The translations under genes and the position numbers were made by a program. Of a DNA stretch of 64,000 bases, positions 49,666-61,700 are shown one piece after another (position 1 is the first letter of the stretch; every line of letters starts with the position of its first letter). Below the pieces are notes generated by a model, which saw only the letters and a program-made list of their open reading frames with translations, was not told the origin of the DNA and searched no databases. Source of the DNA: Gammaproteobacteria bacterium (GTDB lineage: Bacteria; Gemmatimonadota; Gemmatimonadetes; Longimicrobiales; Gaopeijiaceae); contig JAPPJO010000017.1 in NCBI GenBank assembly GCA_028820325.1, positions 62,001-126,000 of the forward strand, written 5' to 3'.

Positions 49666-50430
49666 ATGCTCAAGACGCTTCTCCTCGAAGAGATGACCTG
49701 GCCCGAAGTGGAGGCGGCTCTGGCCGGCGGGTTCACCTCGGTCGTGGTGGCCGTGGGTGCCATCGAGCAGCACGGCAGGCACCTGCCGCTGCTGGTGGAC
49801 GCGGCGCGTGGCGACCGGCTCGCCTTCGAGGTGGCGCGCCGTCTGGGGCGTAGCCTCATTGGCCCCACGATTCGGGTGGGATGCTCCGAGCACCACATGG
49901 GCTTCCCGGGCACGATTTCGGTGAGCACGGATACCCTCAGGGCGATCTGCCTGGACTATGTGGAAAGCCTCGCGCGCCACGGCTTCCGCGCCGTGTACCT
50001 TGTGCCGTCCCACGGAGGCAACTTCGCGCCCCTGGCGGCCATGCTGGACGAACTCGGGGCCGCCGGCGCCCCCGATTGCACGGTGCACGCATATACCGAC
50101 CTGCTCGAGTTCGTGGGGCTGTGGCAGGGTGCGGTGCGGGAAGTGGCCCCCGGCCTCACCGATCGCGTGGGCGGTCACGCCGACATCGCAGAGAGTTCGG
50201 AGATGCTCTGCATCCGCCCCGACCTTGTGCGGGCGGAGCTGGCCGAGGCGGGATATGTGGGGGGGTTCGACGCGGCGCTGGCCGAGCGGATATTTGGAGA
50301 GGGGCTGCGAGCGGTCACCTCGAACGGCGTGCTGGGGGACCCGCGCGGGATGAGCCGCGAGATCGGGGAGCGGTGCATTGCCCGCGCGGCCGAAGGCATC
50401 GCGGCGGCGTTACAGGCAGTCCGTGGATGA
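49666..50430 (+). CDS. Creatininase-family amidohydrolase
   Basis: A 254-residue protein with the creatininase metal set: E34 and H36 in AIEQHGRHLP, D45 in LLVDAARGD, then SEHHMGFPGT, PSHGGNFAP and VGGHADIAESSEML. The family includes creatininase, the mycofactocin peptidase MftE and FAPy deformylase. The exact amide substrate is not evident and no mycofactocin genes are adjacent. TTGGAG precedes the ATG. The next gene begins about 50 bp later in the same direction. Confidence 0.85.
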   Translation: MLKTLLLEEMTWPEVEAALAGGFTSVVVAVGAIEQHGRHLPLLVDAARGDRLAFEVARRLGRSLIGPTIRVGCSEHHMGFPGTISVSTDTLRAICLDYVESLARHGFRAVYLVPSHGGNFAPLAAMLDELGAAGAPDCTVHAYTDLLEFVGLWQGAVREVAPGLTDRVGGHADIAESSEMLCIRPDLVRAELAEAGYVGGFDAALAERIFGEGLRAVTSNGVLGDPRGMSREIGERCIARAAEGIAAALQAVRG

Positions 50431-50479
50431 ATCCGCTCGAGGACCGCGAGGCGCGGCCTGGTCCGGGGGCGGCCGCGGG

Positions 50480-51448
50480 ATGAAGCCGGTCGGGCCCATC
50501 GACCTGGCCGACATCCGGGCGGCGCGCGAGCGCATCGCCGGAGCCGCCATCCGCACGCCGCTGGTGCGCCTGGGGGCGGCGGGGGCGTCCGCCGAGGTGT
50601 GGCTCAAGCTCGAGTGTCTGCAGCCCATCGGGTCGTTCAAGATCCGGGGGGCCGCCAACGCCATGGCGCTCGCCGACCGCGCCCGGCTGGCGCGCGGGGT
50701 CTACACCGGGAGCGCCGGCAACATGGCCCAGGGGGTCGCGTACGAGGCCCGGCGGCGCGGGATCCCCTGCCGGGTGATCGTTCCGGACACCGCGCCCGCG
50801 GCCAAGCTGGATGCCATCGCTCGGCTGGGAGCGACCTCCGTCCCGGTACCGTTCGCCGAGTGGTGGGCCGTGCTGCGCGACTACGGCCATCCCGGCGAAA
50901 AGGGGTTTTTCGTCCACCCGGTCAGCGACCCGGCCGTGATCGCCGGCAACGGCACCATCGGGCTCGAGGTCGTCGAAGACCTGCCGGACGTGCGCGCGGT
51001 GGTGGTTCCCTTCGGCGGGGGCGGGCTCTCGTGCGGGATCGCCACGGCTGTGCGCGCGCTGCGGCCGGAGACGCGGGTGTTCGCGGCCGAGGTGGAGACG
51101 GCGGCCCCGCTGGCGGCGTCGCTCCGGGCAGGCCGGCCGGTGGACGTCCCGTACAAGCGGTCGTTCGTGGACGGGATCGGGGGCGCCGGCCTGCTGCCCG
51201 GAATGTGGCCGCTGGCCCGCGCGCTCCTGGCCGGGTCGCGGGTCGTGTCGCTCGCAGACGTCCGCGAGGCGATCCGGCTGCTGGCCGAGCGCGCGCACGT
51301 GGTCGCGGAGGGGGCGGGCGGGGCGGCGGTGGCGGCGGGGCTGGGCGACCTTCCCGGCGTCGGCGACGGCCCGGTCGTCGCGGTGGTGTCGGGCGGCAAC
51401 ATCGACGCGCGCGTGCTCGCGGCCATCCTCGAGGGCCGGGCGCCCTGA
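50480..51448 (+). CDS. Threonine dehydratase/serine racemase-family PLP enzyme
   Basis: A 322-residue fold-type II PLP enzyme. The PLP lysine is K54 in GSFKIRGA, the phosphate-binding loop is PFGGGGLSCG and the final SGGNID is also typical. No ACT regulatory domain, so it is of the catabolic or serine/threonine dehydratase-like type. The ATG at 50480 places the normal family start (DIRAARERIAG). A GTG at 50423, overlapping the upstream stop, is an alternative. Probable reaction: deamination of threonine, serine or a derivative such as hydroxy-aspartate. Confidence 0.83.
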   Translation: MKPVGPIDLADIRAARERIAGAAIRTPLVRLGAAGASAEVWLKLECLQPIGSFKIRGAANAMALADRARLARGVYTGSAGNMAQGVAYEARRRGIPCRVIVPDTAPAAKLDAIARLGATSVPVPFAEWWAVLRDYGHPGEKGFFVHPVSDPAVIAGNGTIGLEVVEDLPDVRAVVVPFGGGGLSCGIATAVRALRPETRVFAAEVETAAPLAASLRAGRPVDVPYKRSFVDGIGGAGLLPGMWPLARALLAGSRVVSLADVREAIRLLAERAHVVAEGAGGAAVAAGLGDLPGVGDGPVVAVVSGGNIDARVLAAILEGRAP

Positions 51449-51512
51449 CGCTCCTGCCGCAGGAATCGCCGGCTCTGGAACCCCTCGCCTCCGCGCGACG
51501 TACCTATCCGGC

Positions 51513-52184
51513 ATGAACCCCCAGACCAAACGACGCCTCGTCTTCCTCGCCGGCTTCGCCCTCTATTTCGGGGCGATCTGGTTCGCGTGGGATACACCCG
51601 TCGTCTATCCACTGAAGGTCTTCGTGGTGCTCCTCCACGAGATCAGCCACGGCATCGCGGCGCTCGCCACCGGGGGCACCATCGAGGGCATCGAACTCGA
51701 CCCGGCCCAGGGCGGCGTGTGCTACTGTCCCGGCGGGAACGCGTTCCTGACACTGTCCGCAGGATATCTGGGGAGCCTGGGCTGGGGCGCGCTGCTGCTC
51801 ATGGGCGCGCGCGCCGGCGCCCGGCCGTCACGGTGGATCGTCGGCGCGGTGGGCGTGATGGTGATCGTGCTCACCCTCCTGTACGTGCGCAACGGCTTCG
51901 GCTTCGGCTTCGGCCTGCTCTTCGGGCTGGCCCTTTTCGCCTCGGCGGCAAAGCTCCCGGCGCGGGCGAACCGGGTACTGCTCACCGCGCTCGGGCTCAC
52001 CAGCTGTCTGTACGCCATCCTCGACATCAAGAGCGACATCATCGACCGGCCGGAACTCCAGTCCGACGCGCGCATGCTCGCCGAGATGACCGGCATCCCC
52101 ACCATGGCCTGGGGATTCCTGTGGATCGGGATCGCGATCGCGGTCGCCCTCATGCTCTTCCGCAAGGCGTTCCGGGAGGCGTAG
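51513..52184 (+). CDS. M50B-like membrane metalloprotease
   Basis: A 223-residue protein with about six membrane helices and the zinc motif H42-E43-I-S-H46 in VVLLHEISHGIAA within the second helix. A small Cys pair (GVCYCPGG) follows. This matches the M50B-like family. Substrate unknown; intramembrane cleavage is assumed from the family. It is the last gene before a 300-bp gap. Confidence 0.8.
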   Translation: MNPQTKRRLVFLAGFALYFGAIWFAWDTPVVYPLKVFVVLLHEISHGIAALATGGTIEGIELDPAQGGVCYCPGGNAFLTLSAGYLGSLGWGALLLMGARAGARPSRWIVGAVGVMVIVLTLLYVRNGFGFGFGLLFGLALFASAAKLPARANRVLLTALGLTSCLYAILDIKSDIIDRPELQSDARMLAEMTGIPTMAWGFLWIGIAIAVALMLFRKAFREA

Positions 52185-52464
52185 CCGTCCTGCCGCGTGT
52201 CTGAGGCGGGCACGGCGGGAATCCAACTCACTCTCCCGGGACGAAAGGCTGCGCTCGCAGCACCGGGCGTCCGATCCCGCCTGCGCCGGAAACAAATGAT
52301 CCCCCGCGTCCCGCCCCTCGCTTGCCGCAGGCGTCACGGCCATGTAATTTTCGGCAACTGCTCCATTAGGGGGTGGCGGGCCGCTGGGGAATCGCTCAGA
52401 TGGCGTTCTCCGACGGACCGCGGGCCTGGGCCCGCCGGTGTTCGGCCCGATGTCGACTCATGAA
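52185..52464. other. Intergenic upstream of the PKS leader
   Basis: No family-like gene, tRNA or repeat seen. It lies between the metalloprotease and the PKS leader region and may contain the PKS promoter, which I cannot place by consensus. Confidence 0.4.
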
Positions 52465-52478
52465 AAGGAGGTGATCAA

Positions 52479-52532
52479 TTGTCTAGTCCAAGTACCCTGT
52501 TCAGCCTGGCATGGGCAAGCGATCGCCGTTAG
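52479..52532 (+). CDS. Possible 17-residue leader peptide with near-perfect Shine-Dalgarno
   Basis: AAGGAGGTGATC (52465-52476) matches twelve bases complementary to the usual 16S rRNA 3' end. Seven bases after GGAGG comes TTG, opening MSSPSTLFSLAWASDRR and a TAG. The spacing is ideal and such a site is far stronger than those of the real genes here. The product could be a regulatory leader peptide for the PKS gene 240 bp downstream, or a small functional peptide. A second, overlapping frame from 52438 (through MSTHEKEVIN) is less convincing. Confidence 0.4.
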   Translation: MSSPSTLFSLAWASDRR

Positions 52533-52595
52533 CCGAGTGATCGTATCTGTTCGGGCCAGCGGCCATCGTGCCGGGCTGAGCAGAAAACACTGGAA

Positions 52596-52629
52596 GAAGG
52601 CGCCGTCGGATCGGTCCGGCGGCGCCTTC
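52596..52629 (+). promoter_or_regulatory. Strong GC hairpin in the PKS leader
   Basis: GAAGGCGCCG (52596-52605) pairs perfectly with CGGCGCCTTC (52620-52629), and the loop can pair further (GGA/TCC). It lies between the possible leader peptide and the PKS start. No T-run follows, so it may be a terminator/attenuator or a stabilising leader structure. Confidence 0.4.
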
Positions 52630-52768
52630 GTCGTGCCGGCGCGGTGCTGCCACTCCAACGGAGTGCGGCTATCCTTGTAACGGGACCGTGCGCAAACGCA
52701 GGTCGCTCTCACCCTTCACGCGAACGAAGTATCGACATCCGCTTCGAGGGAAGCGCAGGAAACGAGAT

Positions 52769-55700
52769 ATGTCAGCTTCCATGCCTGATTCAGCCTCCAG
52801 GTCTGCGTCCGGATCCGGAGAGCCGATCGCCATCATCGGCATGGCGTGCCGGTTCCCGGGCGCAAACGACATCGAAGCCTTCTGGCGCCTGCTGGAGACC
52901 GGAGGAAACGCTGTGGTCGAGGGGGTTCCCGGTTCCGGGGAGGGGCGCTGGGGCCAGATATTCGGCGACAATGCGGTCCAGAGCGAGGGCTGCCGTTTCG
53001 GCGCATTCGTCGACGACATCGACCGGTTCGACGACGCCTTTTTCCGGATATCCCCTGTAGAGGCCGAACTCCTCGATCCACAGCAGCGCATGATGCTGGA
53101 GGTGAGCTGGCAGGCGCTTGAAGACGCGGGCATCGACCCGGATCGCCTGAGGGAGAGCCGCACCGGCGTCTACTCGGGGATCAGCAACGACGAGTACCGC
53201 ATGCTGGTGGTGGATTCGGCCAAGCCCGCCGAGGCGGCGGCGTGCCTGTACGCGCTGAGCGGCACGAACCTGAACGGGACCGCCGGGCGCGTCTCGTTCG
53301 TGCTCGGGCTGACCGGCCCGGCCAAGGCGGTGGACGCCGCCTGCGCCTCGGCCATGGTGGCGATCAACGACGCGGTCGCCGATCTGCAGCAGGGCAAGGC
53401 GAATCTCGCCCTTGCGGGCGGCGTGCAGGCCATCCTCAACGGGCGCATCTACGAGCTGCGCGCGGACGCGATGATGCTGTCCCCCGATGGGCAGTGCAAG
53501 ACCTTCGATGCCTCCGCGAACGGCTACGTTCGGGCCGAGGGCTGCGGCGTCGTAGTCCTCAAGCGCCTGAGCGACGCCGTGGCGGACGGGGACCGGATCT
53601 GGGCGGTGATCCGGGGCTCGGTGGTGAACCACGGGGGGACCGGTGTCGGCCTGACCGTGCCGAACACGCCCGCTCTGGAACAGGTCATGGAGGACGCTTT
53701 GTTCCAGGCGGGGGTCGATCCGCTGGAGGTGGACTACGTCGAGGCGCACGGAACCGGAACCGCGGTCGGCGACCCGATCGAGCTGAACGCCGTATCCAGC
53801 GTCTACGGCAGGGGACGCGACGCCCGCGACCCGCTTCTGATCGGCTCCGTGAAGACGAACGTGGGCCATCTGGAGTCGGCTGCAGGGGTCGTCGGGCTCA
53901 TCAAGGCGGCGCTGGTGGTCAGGCGAGGCATCATCCCGAAGCACCTGCATTTCCACGATCCCAGCCCGGCGGTGGACTGGGATCGCATGCCGCTGCGCGT
54001 CACTTCGGAGACCATGGACTGGCCGGACCGTCCGGGCCGCGCTCGGGTGGCCGGGGTCAATTGCTTCGGCATCTCCGGAACGAACGCTCACCTCGTAGTG
54101 CAGGAGTATCGCGGCCCGAACGGGGCTGCGGATGAAGAGGGTCCCCTGGCGGCGGGATCGCGGCAATCGGTCCAGGTGGCGCTTCCCGCGACTCTGGGGC
54201 ATCTGCAGTTGCCCGACCGGGACCTGCAGGCGCGCCAGGCGCGTTTGCTGCCTCTGTCCGGCAAGTCGGAGACCGCGCTGCGGGAATCGGCCGGGCGGTA
54301 TCTTTCGTGGCTCGAGGAACGGGCTGACCAGCTGGCCATGGAAGGAGCCGACGCGGAACCGCTCCTGTCGGACATGGCCTGGACCGCGGGCGTGGGACGC
54401 AGCCATTTCGACCATCGCGCCGGGGTGGTGTTCCGGGACGCCGCGTCACTCCGCCGGCAGCTGGAGGCAGTGACGGAAGGCGGGGACATTCCAGGGCCGG
54501 GCGCCGCCGGAAAGGTGGCGTTCGCCTACACCGGACAGGGAAGCCAGTGGGTCGGGATGGGCCGGGGACTGTACGAGACGGAGCCCGTGGCGCGGGCCGT
54601 CCTCGACCGCTGCGAATCGGTGGTCCGCGACGAAAGGGGCGCGTCTCTGCTGGATGTCATGTTCGGCCGTGGCGGGGCGCGGGGAGAACTGGGCGACACC
54701 GCCTGGGAGCAACCGGCCCTCTACGCGCTGGGATGCGCGCTGACTGCCCTTTGGTCGAGCGTGGGAGTGCGCCCCGCCGTGGTGGTGGGTCACAGCGTCG
54801 GCGAACTGGCGGCGGCGCAGGCGGCGGGCGTGTTCAGCCTGGAGGACGGCATGCGCTTCGCCTGTGCGCGCGGCGCGCTGATGTCGGGGATGGCGGACGG
54901 GGCCATGGCCGCGGTGTTCGCGCCCTCTGCGCGCGTGGCGGCGGCCGTGCAGGCGCACAACGCCGCGTCCGCCGGCATCGGACTCAGCATCTCGGGAGAC
55001 AACGGCACCCACCAGGTGGTCAGCGGTCCCGTTGAGGAGATCGAAACCATCTCCGCGAACTTCGACTCCGAGGGGATTCGGGTACGGCGCCTGAACACCA
55101 GGAAGGCCTTCCACAGCGCCCTGGTGGAGCCCATCCTCCCCGCGCTGGAAGAGTCCCTGGAGGGCGTGGCGGTAGCCTCCCCTTCCCTGACCGTGGTCAG
55201 CAACCTGACCGGCCGGCCGGTCGAGCCCGGCCAGGCCCTCGACGGCTCCTACTGGAGGCGCCACGCCCGGGAGGCGGTGGCGTTCGCCAGCGGCGTGGAA
55301 GCGCTCGCGGAGCTGGGCGTGGATCTGGTGGTGGAGATCGGGCCACGCTCGGTGCTGGCCCCGATGGCGCTGTCGGCCTGGCCGGAGTCGGCCGGGACTC
55401 TGACGCCCGCGGTGATTTCGACGCTGAGCCCACCCTCCGACGACCCGGCGGCGCCCCAAGGCGGCGACTTCACGGAGGCGGTCGCGGGTGCCTATCAGGC
55501 TGGGCTCCCGATCCGGTTCGAGGGGCTGTTCGCGGGGGAGGTCCGGCGGCGGATCTCGGTCCCCGGCTATCCGTTCCAGCGAAGGCGCCACTGGCTCGAG
55601 GCCCCCAGGCGGCGGGTGCTCGGAGCCGGCCATCCCCTGCTGGGATCCCGGCACGAGACGGCGCGCGGCGAGGTCACGTTCGAGACGGAGTTGTTCCCCT

Positions 55701-58700
55701 CGGATCCGGAGTGGCTGGACGATCACCGGGTGTTCGGACGGGTCGTGGCGCCGGGCGCGCTGTACGGGGCGATGGCCGTGGCGGCCTCGCGCGTCGAGGG
55801 GCGCGCGACCGCGGCCGTGGAGGACGTGCAACTGCACAACGCGCTGGTGTTCACGGAGGAGGACTCCGGGGACGGGAGGAGCGAGCCCGCGCGCCGGATG
55901 CAACTGGTGCTGGACGCCGGCGATCCGCTGGCATCGCGCCGATTCCAGCTCTTCAGCAGGGGCGGTGACGACGAATGGACGATGCACGTGGAGGGGCGCG
56001 TGTCACCCGACGGGTCTCCGCCGGAGGCCCCCGGGCGGATCGACCTGAACAGCCTGAAAGCCCGCCTCTCGCCCATGGACGTCGCGGACTACTACCGCGC
56101 CCGGGCAGGGACCGGGGTCGAGCTCGGCCCCTCCTTCCGCACGCTGCGCAGAGCGTGGTCCGCTCCGGGGGAAGCGCTGGGCGAGGTGTCGTTTCCGGAA
56201 GATCTGGGCTCGAACGCGCTGGACGTTCATCCGCTGGTCCTGGACGGCTGCTTTCAGGTCGTGGGAGCCGCCCGCGACCTGACCGGACCGCACGGCTCGG
56301 TCACCTACCTGCCCTTCGGCTGGGAACGTTGCTGGCTGACGACGGGACGCCTGCCCGACCAGGTGCTGTGCCATGTACGCTTGAACGAGGGGTCCGTCGC
56401 GGCGGAAGCGAATGCGGACGAAACGCCCGAGGTCCTGACCGGTGAGCTGCGCATCTACGACCCGCAGGGGAGGCTGCTTGGCGGGTTGAGCGGCTACACG
56501 GTGAAGCGGGCGACGCGCGCGGCGCTGCTGTCGACGGTCGAGGGCGTCAACGACCTGCTCTACGAGGTCGTGTGGCGGGAACGCGCCCTTCCGCCGGGCA
56601 TGCCCCCGGCGGACTTCTTCCCCAGCCCCGCAGCCGTGAAATCGGCCTCCCGCCTGTTCCCGGAACATCTCATCGAGGCGGGAGTCGATCCGGATGACCG
56701 GGATGCCCTGCTGACCGATCTCGAGCACTGGTCTTGGTCGTACGCGCTCGCGACCCTGGACGCGCTGGGATGGCGGCGAAGCCGGGGCGCGGCCGTGGAT
56801 CCGGAGGCTCTGCGGGAGCAACTCCGCGTCATGCCGGAGCACAGCCGCGTATTTCGGCGGATGCTCGAGATGCTCGCCAAGTCGGGTGTGCTGGTCGAGG
56901 AGGGATCCGGCTTCGTCGTGGTGCTGGGATCGGAAGATCCGTGGCCGGAAGTCCTTCCGCCCAAACCGGACGCGCACGCCGCCGTGATGGCCCGGCGACA
57001 TCCCCACGGCCTGACTGAGGTGGGGCTCTTCAGGCGGTCGGGCGGAGCCCTCCCCGAGGTGCTGCGCGGCCGCGAGGATCCGCTCACCCTGCTGTTCAGC
57101 AGCGGAGAGCCGACCGCCGCCGACCTGTATCTCAAGGCACCCGTCGCGCGCGCGGCGAACCGGCTGCTCGAAGAAGCGGTCCGGCAACTCGTCGACGCCC
57201 TCCCCGAAGGACGCCGCCTGCGGGTGGTCGAGGTCGGGGCGGGCACGGGTTCGGCCACGGCCTCCGTGCTGCCGCTGCTGCCCGAGGGACGATTCGACTA
57301 CATGTACACCGACATCTCGGCAGGCTTTTTCTCGGAAGCGGAGGCCCGTTTCGGAGATGGGGGCGGATGCATCGAGTACCGTCCGCTGGACATCGAAAAG
57401 GATCCCGTCGAGCAGGGGTTTGCGGCCCACGGCTACGACCTCCTGCTCGCGTCCAACGTCCTGCATGCGACGCGATACCTGGAGGAGACGCTGGGGCATT
57501 GCCGCCGGCTGCTCGCGCCCTCGGGACAGCTGGTCGCGCTCGAAAACCTGAGCGGCCTGGGGTGGATGGACCTCACGTTCGGGCAGCTCGACGGCTGGTG
57601 GCGGTTCGCCGACGACTACCGGCCGCATCATGCCCTGGCGAGCCCGGCGGTATGGCGACGCGCGCTCGGCGACGCCGGTTTCGAGGGGGTCGAGGTGCTC
57701 GGGGTGGACGAAGCCGACACGGACCGGACCCCGGACAAGGGCGTGATCGTGGCGCAGGGGCCCGCCGAGGTGCGGGAGCCGCCCGGCGCGTGGATCCTGG
57801 CGGCGGACGAGGGGGGCGCGGCGGCGCAGCTGGCAACCGACCTGGCGGCTCGCAACCAGACGGTGGTGCTGGCCATCGGCGGCGAACCGGACGTTGAGTT
57901 GCCCGAGCCGAACGGCCCCGGCGTCTTTGCCGCGACGGTCGAGATGCAGCGGCGCGAGTCCTGGCGATCGCTGATCGACAGCCTTCCGGGTGACGTACCC
58001 TTCAGCGGTGTCGCGCACCTGATGGCACTCGAGGGTGCCGGTCAGGACGCGACGACCGGCGACGTGGCCGACGACATTGAACGGATGGGCGCTACCGCCC
58101 TGGCCCTGGCGCAGGGCGTGGCGGACTCCGGCCTGACCCCGGAAAAGGGCATCTGGTTCGTGACCCGCGGAGCGCAGGTGCTGGAGCGTGAGCGCGGGGG
58201 GGAGCTGGCCGGCGCGGTTCTGTGGGGCTTCGGCAAGGGCGTGGCCCGGGAAGCGGCGCACCTGCAGCCCCGGATGATCGATCTGGATCCGGGAGAGATG
58301 GCGCCCGAACCCGACCTCGTGAACGAACTCCTGTATCCCGACTCCGAGAACCACGTCATCCACCGCTTCGGGCGCCGGCGGGTCGCTCGCCTGATCCGCG
58401 CGGAGTCGGAGGCCGAACGGCTGGCGCTGCCGGAGGAACCCGACTGGGTGCTGGCTCCGGATCAGGGCGGGGTGTTCGACCGGCCGTACGTGCAGCCGCT
58501 GCCGGCCCGTCCCCTGGAGCCCAGGGAAGTCCGCGTCGCCGTGGGCGCGGCCGGGCTCAACTTCTGGGACGTGTTCCGTTCCCTGGGGTTCATCGAGGAG
58601 GGGCTGCTGGGCAGGGAGATGTGCGGCCGCATCGTCGAGATCGGGGCCGAGGTGTCCCGGGTGTCGGTGGGCGACCACGTGGTCGGGATGGGATTTGGCG

Positions 58701-61700
58701 CGTTCGGGCCAATGATGATCACCCACGAGGAACTGGTGGCTTCGGCGCCGACGGATATCTCTCAGACCGGACTCGCGACCATCCCCAGCGCCTTCGTCTC
58801 GGCTGCCCTGTCCTTCGAGTACTCCGGACTGGAGCCCGGCGAGCGGGTTCTGATTCACGCGGGCGCGGGCGGCGTGGGTCTGGCCGCCATCCAGTGGGTG
58901 CAGGCTGCGGGCGCGGAGGTCTACGCCACCGCGAGCGCCCCCAAGCAGGCGTACCTGCGGTCGCTCGGCGTCAGACATGTGTTCGACAGCCGCACCACGG
59001 CGTTCGGCGAAGAGATCCTCGATGCGACGGACGGCGCCGGGGTGGACATCGTGCTGAACAGCCTTACCGGTGAGGGCTTCATCGACGCCAGCCTGGCCTG
59101 TCTGAGGCACGGAGGCCGCTTCGTGGAGATGGCCCGGCGCGACATTCTGACCGAGCACGAGATGGCGGCGGCCCGTCCGGACGTCTCCTACGACATCCTG
59201 GAGCTGGACGTCCTGAAGAAGACCGATCCGGAGTGGGTCGGGAGGGTGTTGCGCGATGTGATGGCGCGCATTGCCGCCGGAGATCTCGAACCGATCGTCC
59301 ACAGCCGATGGCCGCTGGCCGAGGCGGGCGCGGCGCTGAGCTTCATGCGCTCCGCCCGGCATCTCGGGAAGATCGTCGTGACCGCGCCCCCGCTCTCCGG
59401 TGGCCGGCTGCGCCAGGATGGCACCTATCTGGTGACGGGCGGCCTCGGCGGGATCGGGTGCGCCGTGGCCGAATGGCTCGCGGACCGGGGCGCAGGGGCG
59501 ATCGTGCTCAACGGGCGCCGCGCGCCGGACGCAGCCGCCGAGGAGACCATCCGCGCGCTCAGGGAACGCGGGGTGACGGTCGAGGTCGCGTTGGCGGATG
59601 TGGCCGACGCGGCCGCGCTGGACCGCATGTTGGCCGACATGGACCGGCGGCTGCCCCCGCTCGCGGGCGTGATCCACAGCGTGGGCGTGCTCTCCGACGG
59701 CGCCCTCACCAACCAGACCTGGGAGAGGTTCGAACAGGTGCTCGGGCCCAAGATCCTGGGTGCGTGGCATCTGCACCGCGCGACGGTGAATCGCGACCTG
59801 GACATGTTCGTCCTCTTCTCGAGCCGGGTCGGGGTCATGGGCAATCCCGGCCAGGCGAACCATGCCGCCGCCAACGCCTTCCTGGACCAGTTGGCCGGAC
59901 ACCGGCGCGCGCTGGGGCTCGCGGGACAGGCGATCGCCTGGGGGGCGTGGTCGGAGATCGGCGAGGCGGCGGAGCAGCGCGAACGGATCGACCAGCGCCG
60001 GTCGGCGCTCGGCGGGCGCTGGTTCACGCCTCAGCAGGGACTCCGGGCATTCGATCGCCTGGTGCGTCAGGATGTGACGACGTCCGTGGTGATGGCGATG
60101 GACTGGTCGGTGTTTGAAGAGGCCGTGGAAGAGCGTCCTCCCCTGCTGGAGGAGCTCCTGTCCGCGGCGTCGGATGCCGAGGCGGACTCCGCGGCCGCCC
60201 CGAAGGACGTCCTTACCCAGGTGAGAGAGGCTCCGGCCGCCGAACGGGAGAACGTGCTCGTGTCCTTCCTTCAGGGCGAGGTGCAGGCCGTGCTGCGGCT
60301 GCCGTCGGCCCCCGCGGCGACGGTCGGGTTCTTCGATCTGGGGATGGATTCGCTGATGGCCGTCGAGTTGCGCAATCGGCTCAACCGAGCCCTGGCGGGA
60401 AGCTACACGGCGCCGAACACGCTGGTCTTCGATTACCCGGACATCGGCTCGCTCGCCGAGCACCTGGCGGGGGAACTGGTCGAAGACGGAGGAGTTCCCG
60501 TCTCCGAAGCCGCACCGGAGCCGGCACGCGAACCCCGCGTGCAGGACGAGGATGACGCCATCGCGATCGTGGGGATGGCCTGTCGATTTCCGGGAGCGCC
60601 CGATCTGGCATCGTTCTGGCGCCTGCTCGAGGCCGGCGCCGACCTGGTAACGGACGGACGCCGCGACCCCGGCCCCTGGAACGGGGTCGCCGGGGATCCG
60701 CACGGCGCGGACAGCGCCGCCCGCCGGGGCGCCTTCCTCGAGGACATCGACAAGTTCGACGCCAGGTTCTTCCGCATCACGCCGATCGAGGCGCGGATGA
60801 TGGATCCGCGGCAGCGCCTGCTGCTGGAGACGACCTGGCACGCGCTCGAGGACGCGGGGATGGATCCCGGGCGACTCACGGGAAGCAACACCGGTGTGTA
60901 TGCCGGGGTCGGCAACGGCGACTATCGGGATGTGGCCGCCATCAGCGGGGAGGCCCACGGATACCTCGGCACCACCATGAGCGTGACGGCCGGGCGCATC
61001 TCCTTTGCGCTGGGTCTGACCGGCCCGGCGGTGCCTCTGGACATGGCCTGCGCGTCCTCCCTTGCGGCCGTGCACCAGGCCGCTTCCGCCCTGCGGCAAG
61101 GGGAGGTGGAGATGGCCCTGGTCGGCGGGGTCAACGCAATCCTTTCCCCGGAAATCACGACCTTCATGAAGGAAGTCGGGATGCTGTCCACAAAGGGGCG
61201 CTGCAGCACCTTCGACGCCGAGGCCGACGGTTTCGTGCGCGGCGAGGGCTGCGGGGTCGTCGTGCTGAAGCGCCTGAGCGAGGCGCGGGCGGACGGCGAC
61301 CGGATCTGGGGTGTGATCCGCGGATCCGCCGTCAACCAGAACGGCTTCAGCGCGGGTCTGACGGTCCCGAACGGGCCGGCTCAGGAACGGGTCATCGAGG
61401 AAGCCCTTGCGCGCGCCGGCATCGAGCCCGGAGAAGTGGACTATCTGGAGGCGCACGGAGCCGGATCCGACCTGGGCGACCCGATCGAGGTGCAGGCTGC
61501 CGCCGCCGTCTACGGCCGGCAGCGGAGCCCGGAGCGGCCGCTGCTGATCGGTTCGGTGAAAACCAACATCGGCCACCTGGAATGCGCGGCGGGCGTTGCC
61601 AGCCTGATCAAGGCCGTCCTGGCCATGAACCGGGGCAGCATCCCGAAACAGCTTCATTTCGACAATCCGACCCCGCACCTGGAATGGGACCAGCTTCCGG

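Noticed and set aside
52438..52680. An 80-codon frame running through the PKS leader hairpin
   Set aside because: It has no family resemblance and reads straight through the GC hairpin; the short TTG frame has the far better ribosome-binding site. Kept only as a remark.
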